A DNA stretch of 36,392 nt from positions 20,455-56,846 of the forward strand of contig DATD01000008.1 of the NCBI GenBank assembly GCA_002504525.1, written 5' to 3'. Position 1 is the stretch's first letter, and each line of letters begins with the position of its first letter. Shown piece after piece: positions 32,854 through 36,392 of this stretch. The stretch is from Methanomassiliicoccus sp. UBA345 (GTDB taxonomy: Archaea; Thermoplasmatota; Thermoplasmata; Methanomassiliicoccales; Methanomassiliicoccaceae). Made by a program: the position numbers and the translations under genes. The notes under the pieces are model-generated. The model was not told the origin of the DNA. It was given only the letters and a program-made list of their open reading frames with translations, and did no database searches.

Positions 32854-33372
32854 TTGCATAAGATACAGGAGCAGGTCGAGCACATGCCGCGCCAGAAGGG
32901 GCTTGATGTGGAGGTGGAGTCAGGGAACCTGGATGTCGAAGAGACTTGCGAAGGGATGCAGTACTCGCCGCGCATCTCGGTCAGCAACCTTCGCGCTCCG
33001 TTCCTGGCCGTGGTGATGGAGGATGCCGATCATCCCACTGGCAACTTTCCCCATTGGCTCCTCTGGAACGTCGAGAAGATGGACATCATACCGCGGAACC
33101 TTCCGAAGAGGGAGGAGTTCGCAGAGCCCGTTCGAGGCTTTCAAGGCCGCAACGGCTTCGGGCGCGTCGGATACGACGCCCCATGCCCCCCGCAGGGTGC
33201 GAAAAGGCGATACCGGTTCCGCGTGTTCGGCGTCAACGGCGAGCTCGATCTGCGGCCCGGCGCGACCGGCAGGGACCTGGAAAAGGCGCTGGAGGGGCAC
33301 ATACTCCAGTATGGGGAGGCTGTCGTGACCTACGAGCGCCCAACGGGGAAGAATATTGGGCAGGCACCATGA
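32854..33372 (+). CDS. PEBP-family protein, YbhB/YbcL type (first of a tandem pair)
   Basis: 172 residues from TTG 32854, preceded at seven bases by AGGAGG (32841-32846). An ATG at 32849 is out of frame. The phosphatidylethanolamine-binding fold shows SPRISVSNL, AVVMEDADHPTG, FPHWLLWNVEKM, GRVGYDAPCPPQGAKRRYRF and VFGVNGELDLRPGA. These are the DxDxP, HWxxWN and GPCPP motifs of the ligand pocket. Biochemical role of prokaryotic members is not settled. The paralogue follows after nine bases. Confidence 0.88.
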   Translation: MHKIQEQVEHMPRQKGLDVEVESGNLDVEETCEGMQYSPRISVSNLRAPFLAVVMEDADHPTGNFPHWLLWNVEKMDIIPRNLPKREEFAEPVRGFQGRNGFGRVGYDAPCPPQGAKRRYRFRVFGVNGELDLRPGATGRDLEKALEGHILQYGEAVVTYERPTGKNIGQAP

Positions 33373-33381
33373 GGTGAGAAT

Positions 33382-33849
33382 ATGGCCATATTGACGAAGC
33401 ATGGGGATTTGAAAATCAGCCTCGATTTCGACCGGTTTCCTGACCGGCATACCTGCAAAGGCGATGACATCTCGCCGCGCATACGCATCAAGGGCGCGGA
33501 GCAGCCGTATCTCGCCCTTCTTCTGGAGGACCACGATGCGAAGGAAAAACCGTACGTGCACTGGGTGATGTGGAACATGCCGTTTCGGTCGGAGATACCG
33601 GAAAACGTCAGCAAGTTACAGCGGCCGCCCGAGATAGAGGGGGCGGTGCAGGGATCTACGACAGGCAACAGCATCGGCTACGAGGGGCCGTGCCCCCCGA
33701 GGGGCAGCACTCACAAGTACGAGTTCAAGGTCTATGGTTATGACACCCCCCTTGACCTGGGGCCGGGAGCGACCAGAATAGAGCTCCTAAAGGCACTGGA
33801 CGGAAAGGACTTGCAGTACGGGGAGGCCGCGGCCGACTACAGCCGGTGA
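33382..33849 (+). CDS. PEBP-family protein (second of a tandem pair)
   Basis: 155 residues from ATG 33382, with GAGGTGAGAAT before it. Motifs: TCKGDDISPRIRIKG, LLLEDHDAKEKPYVHWVMWNM, IGYEGPCPPRGSTHKYEFKVYG and LDLGPGATRIELLKAL. The DxDxP motif is altered here (DHDAKEK), which could change the pocket relative to the first copy. Likely a gene duplication with the copies transcribed together. Confidence 0.88.
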   Translation: MAILTKHGDLKISLDFDRFPDRHTCKGDDISPRIRIKGAEQPYLALLLEDHDAKEKPYVHWVMWNMPFRSEIPENVSKLQRPPEIEGAVQGSTTGNSIGYEGPCPPRGSTHKYEFKVYGYDTPLDLGPGATRIELLKALDGKDLQYGEAAADYSR

Positions 33850-33895
33850 CGCTCCACGCTCAACTTTATCACCGCCAGGGTGCATCTGTTTTACC

Positions 33896-34447
33896 ATGTT
33901 GCCCGCTGGCCCGCTAATGATAGAGCACCGGCTGATCGAACAGGCCGTCTCGATGATCAAGAAGGAGGGCGAACTGATCAGTTCAACTGGTAGAGTGGAC
34001 ATTCCGCTGCTCACCACCATGGTCGACTTCATGAGGACATACGGCGACCGATGCCACCATGGGAAGGAAGAAGAGATACTGTTCAGCGCTCTTGAGAAGA
34101 AGGACATGGATGAGGAGCACCGTGCCATGATGGCCCGCCTGGTGAACGATCATAAGCGCTCAAGGGCGCTGACCTCCAACCTGAACACCCTCCTGGCCGC
34201 GTTCCAGCGGGGGGAGCGGGGAGCGGTCGAAGAGGTGATCGAGATCCTTCAGACGCTGGCGTCGGTGTATCCGGAGCACATCGAGTTGGAGGATAAGTTC
34301 TTCTTCCCGGCAGCGATGAAGTATCTATCCAAGGAGGAGAGCGACAGCATGCTGAAGCAGTTCCAAGAGTTCGATCGCGGCCTGATACACGAGCATTACA
34401 AGGGAGAGGTCAAAAGAATGAAGGAGCAGATGGGGATGAGCCAGTGA
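33896..34447 (+). CDS. Hemerythrin-like (HHE) protein
   Basis: 183 residues. HHE cation-binding four-helix bundle: IEHRLIEQAV, DRCHHGKEEEILFSAL, VNDHKRSRAL, YPEHIELEDKFFFPAAMKYL and the late histidines in LIHEHYKG. These histidines and glutamates would hold a di-iron centre that binds oxygen or nitric oxide. A CTTTAT element about 30 bases upstream fits a leaderless start at 33896; no ribosome binding site is seen. The 3' end overlaps rubredoxin by GTGA, so the two are cotranslated. Confidence 0.88.
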   Translation: MLPAGPLMIEHRLIEQAVSMIKKEGELISSTGRVDIPLLTTMVDFMRTYGDRCHHGKEEEILFSALEKKDMDEEHRAMMARLVNDHKRSRALTSNLNTLLAAFQRGERGAVEEVIEILQTLASVYPEHIELEDKFFFPAAMKYLSKEESDSMLKQFQEFDRGLIHEHYKGEVKRMKEQMGMSQ

Positions 34448-34605
34448 AGAAGTGGCGCTGCCTGGTGTGCGGCTACGAGTATGACCCGGCGGTCGGCGAT
34501 GATCTCTCCGGCATACCGCCGGGGACCGCGTTCGAGGACCTCCCGGACGATTGGGTCTGCCCCATGTGCGGTGCTCCTAAATCGGACTTCGAGCCGATGG
34601 AGTGA
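34444..34605 (+). CDS. Rubredoxin
   Basis: 53 residues from GTG 34444, whose GTGA overlaps the hemerythrin stop. It begins KKWRCLVCGYEYDPA and ends with DDWVCPMCGAPKSDFEP: the two CxxCG knuckles bind one iron. Rubredoxins carry one electron in the cytosol; coupling to hemerythrin suggests a role in oxygen or peroxide handling in an anaerobe (inference). The length is standard. Confidence 0.96.
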   Translation: MKKWRCLVCGYEYDPAVGDDLSGIPPGTAFEDLPDDWVCPMCGAPKSDFEPME

Positions 34606-34634
34606 GCTCCGCAGGGGCCGGACCGTTTTCTTTC

Positions 34635-34651
34635 AAGGCGCTGGGCGCCTT
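34635..34651. terminator. Stem-loop between convergent rubredoxin and antiporter genes
   Basis: AAGGCGC, loop TGG, GCGCCTT is a perfect 7-base-pair stem 30 bases after the rubredoxin stop; its right end touches the antiporter stop codon. A T-rich run follows on the plus strand and an A/T-rich TTTCTTTC on the other side, so it may serve both genes. Confidence 0.65.
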
Positions 34652-36389
34652 ATTTCTTCTCTTCACCCTCGTCATCGGTCATGCCGGTCACCATGGCGCA
34701 GAACCTGTTGTACACGCGGGATATGGCGTCCCATGCCAGCACCATGATGATGAGCCCGGCGAACAGCGACACCATCAGGCCCAGCGGGCCGACCATCACC
34801 AGGTTCGGCATCAGCGGGATGATCAGGACCAGTATCACCATGATCATGGCGATGTACGACAGGTTGACGAATATCTTGAAGACGACCTTGGGGCTGCTCC
34901 CCGAGGTGCGCGGAGATTCCATGGCCAGGGTGGTGAGGTGGGTTGCTATCTTCCTCACGTTGAGGAACATATTGTAGACCACCGGCGCCAGGATGGTGAT
35001 CAGCAGGATCAGCAGCAGTTCATCCCCGAGGATGTTCAGGCTGGAGGCGGTGCTCTCGAACGCGTTGGTGTATCCCTCGGCATAATTGAAGACCAGCATC
35101 ACCGTTATTAGGACGATGAAGTCGACGAAGATGAGAGTGATGGCGCTCCTTATGCCGGTCCGGGCCGGCGATTCCTCGACCAGGCCATTGGACGCGGATG
35201 CGTGAATGTCGTCAATGGTCCGGAGCGAGCACACTATCCTGTTCGGAAGCAGCCACACCATCCAATCGAACATCTTCGGTTGGAACCTGGTGATGATCGG
35301 CATGATGAACATGGTTATGAGCGCCGCTCCGATGACCGCCGCGTAGAATCCGTCGGTGACGACTCCCGCATCGAGCGCCGCCTTGGCGATGATGAACGCG
35401 AACTCACCCATGGCCAGAAGGCTGGTGGCGATCATGAGGCTGTCCCGGGCGGTCATGTTGACCAGGTAGGCGCCGATGAAGATGGTCACCGTCTTGCTGA
35501 CGATGAAGACCACCGCCATGATGACTGCCAGGCTGATATTGTCGATGATCAGGGCAGGGCTGACCTGCATGCCGATGCTGATGAAGAACACCGCCATGAA
35601 CAGCTCCTTGACCGGCTCCACCTTCTGCATGAGCTTGTGGCCGAACTTGGAGATGGCGATCATCATGCCCATGAGGAAGGCGCCGATGGCGACGTCCAGG
35701 CCGATCATGGCTGAGATGCCTGCCATGGCGAAACACAGGCCCACCGAGACGATGAGCAGGATCTCGGGAGAATACCTCTTTCCGATCCAGTTGATCAGGC
35801 GCGGGATCAGCGTCATGCCGAACACCACGCTCATGCCTATGAACAGGATCAGGCCGAGGACCATGTTCACCGTGGAGCCGAGCGCCGGGGCGTCACCGGC
35901 CAGCAGCGGCGCGGCCATGGTGAGGATGAGCACCTGACCGACGTCCTCGAAGATGGTGATGGTGATGATCAGCTTGGCCATGTCGGCATCGATGTGCTTT
36001 GCCGTCTTCAGCACGCCCACCACCACCGCGGTGCTGGTGCCGGAGATGATCGCGCCGAGGAAGATGGACTGGACGAAGTCCATCCCCATCATGATGCCCA
36101 GGAGGTAGCCGATGGCCACCATCAGCGGCATCTGGATCAGGACGATGATAAGGATCTTGGAACCCGTGGCCTTCAGTTTGTTGATGTCCGTCTCAAGGCC
36201 GATGTAGAAGAGCAGGAGGACGATACCCAGAGTGGATAGCAGGGATACGGTGCTGCCCTCCACCCAGACCTCGGGGAACATGGACGGGCCGAGGATGATG
36301 CCCGCCACGATGTATCCCAGGATGGGTGGCATCTTGATCTTGGCGAACACCACCGCGAACACCCCTGAGATGAGCAGCAGGAGGGCCAT
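34650..36389 (-). CDS. CPA2-type cation/proton antiporter (KefB/NapA-like; 5' end near the window edge)
   Basis: 579 residues if ATG 36389 is the start; the reading frame is open to the edge, and the start may lie a little further out. About 12 membrane spans form the exchanger domain, beginning FAKIKMPPILGYIVAGIILGPS (a typical KefB N-terminus). Then come LLLFYIGLETDINKL, AIISGTSTAVVVGVL and ISAMIGLDVAIGAFLMGM, whose aspartate lies in the region of the ion-binding site of the family. After residue about 370 the chain is atypical: two further spans (FVDFIVLITVMLVFNY, LLLILLITILAPVVYNM), a short loop and two more (ILVLIIPLMPNLVMVGPL) replace the usual TrkA-N regulatory domain. It exchanges Na or K for protons in the cell membrane. 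Confidence 0.88.
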   Translation of the reverse strand: MALLLLISGVFAVVFAKIKMPPILGYIVAGIILGPSMFPEVWVEGSTVSLLSTLGIVLLLFYIGLETDINKLKATGSKILIIVLIQMPLMVAIGYLLGIMMGMDFVQSIFLGAIISGTSTAVVVGVLKTAKHIDADMAKLIITITIFEDVGQVLILTMAAPLLAGDAPALGSTVNMVLGLILFIGMSVVFGMTLIPRLINWIGKRYSPEILLIVSVGLCFAMAGISAMIGLDVAIGAFLMGMMIAISKFGHKLMQKVEPVKELFMAVFFISIGMQVSPALIIDNISLAVIMAVVFIVSKTVTIFIGAYLVNMTARDSLMIATSLLAMGEFAFIIAKAALDAGVVTDGFYAAVIGAALITMFIMPIITRFQPKMFDWMVWLLPNRIVCSLRTIDDIHASASNGLVEESPARTGIRSAITLIFVDFIVLITVMLVFNYAEGYTNAFESTASSLNILGDELLLILLITILAPVVYNMFLNVRKIATHLTTLAMESPRTSGSSPKVVFKIFVNLSYIAMIMVILVLIIPLMPNLVMVGPLGLMVSLFAGLIIMVLAWDAISRVYNRFCAMVTGMTDDEGEEKK

Positions 36390-36392
36390 ATC

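Noticed and set aside
1..36392. CRISPR arrays, tRNA, rRNA genes, insertion sequences
   Set aside because: No regularly spaced repeats, no tRNA T-loop/acceptor pairs and no transposase motifs were seen by eye on either strand; a dedicated search could still find a diverged tRNA.

Overview
The window looks like the chromosome of a GC-rich archaeon of the Methanomassiliicoccales/Thermoplasmata type. The evidence is a group II chaperonin (thermosome), an NreA-type archaeal repair protein, an RPA-like OB-fold protein, UbiA/polyprenyl synthase lipid genes, archaeal TATA boxes about 25-30 bases before several leaderless starts, and GGAGGTGATC-type ribosome binding sites. The assignment to Methanomassiliicoccales is an inference; no rRNA, tRNA or methanogenesis marker is present.

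Layout. 1-3300: nickel-pincer cofactor genes larE (minus, cut by the window edge) and larB (plus), then a protein with the PolX-PHP architecture whose catalytic residues are replaced. 3311-4282: tandem GNAT acetyltransferase. 4350-7681: FAD-dependent geranylgeranyl-reductase-like protein, a 520-base spacer with tiny minus-strand ORFs, UbiA prenyltransferase and polyprenyl synthase. 7741-9868: NreA repair protein overlapping an SPL-type radical SAM gene. 10048-13258: thermosome and an unknown secreted, membrane-anchored protein. 13570-15840: RPA-like protein (minus) and two overlapping short serine recombinases (plus), with an 18-base dyad between them. 15881-17592: proline dehydrogenase-like protein and an acetate-transporter-family protein.

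From about 16.7 to 24.9 kb the sequence is visibly AT-richer and gene-poor. It holds a CheB-CheR-PAS protein and a PAS histidine kinase, divergent around a perfect 18-base palindrome, a small ribbon-helix-helix-like gene behind two palindromic operators, a candidate structured RNA with its own TATA box and terminator, and a CrcB fluoride channel. This looks acquired.

24.9 kb to the end returns to GC-rich genes: an ACT-ACT-metallo-beta-lactamase fusion, a convergent PAS/GAF histidine kinase, a cytochrome-b5-like protein, a SnoaL-like protein, then a plus-strand run of phenylacetate-CoA ligase, ACT protein, MccF-like peptidase, two tandem PEBP proteins, hemerythrin and rubredoxin. A CPA2 cation/proton antiporter converges on these from the right edge.

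Points most worth following: the doubly inactivated PolX-PHP protein, the structured RNA at 24008-24117, the tandem mini serine recombinases with their dyad, and recurrent CTG/TTG starts with well-placed ribosome binding sites, which put lost motifs back into several proteins.
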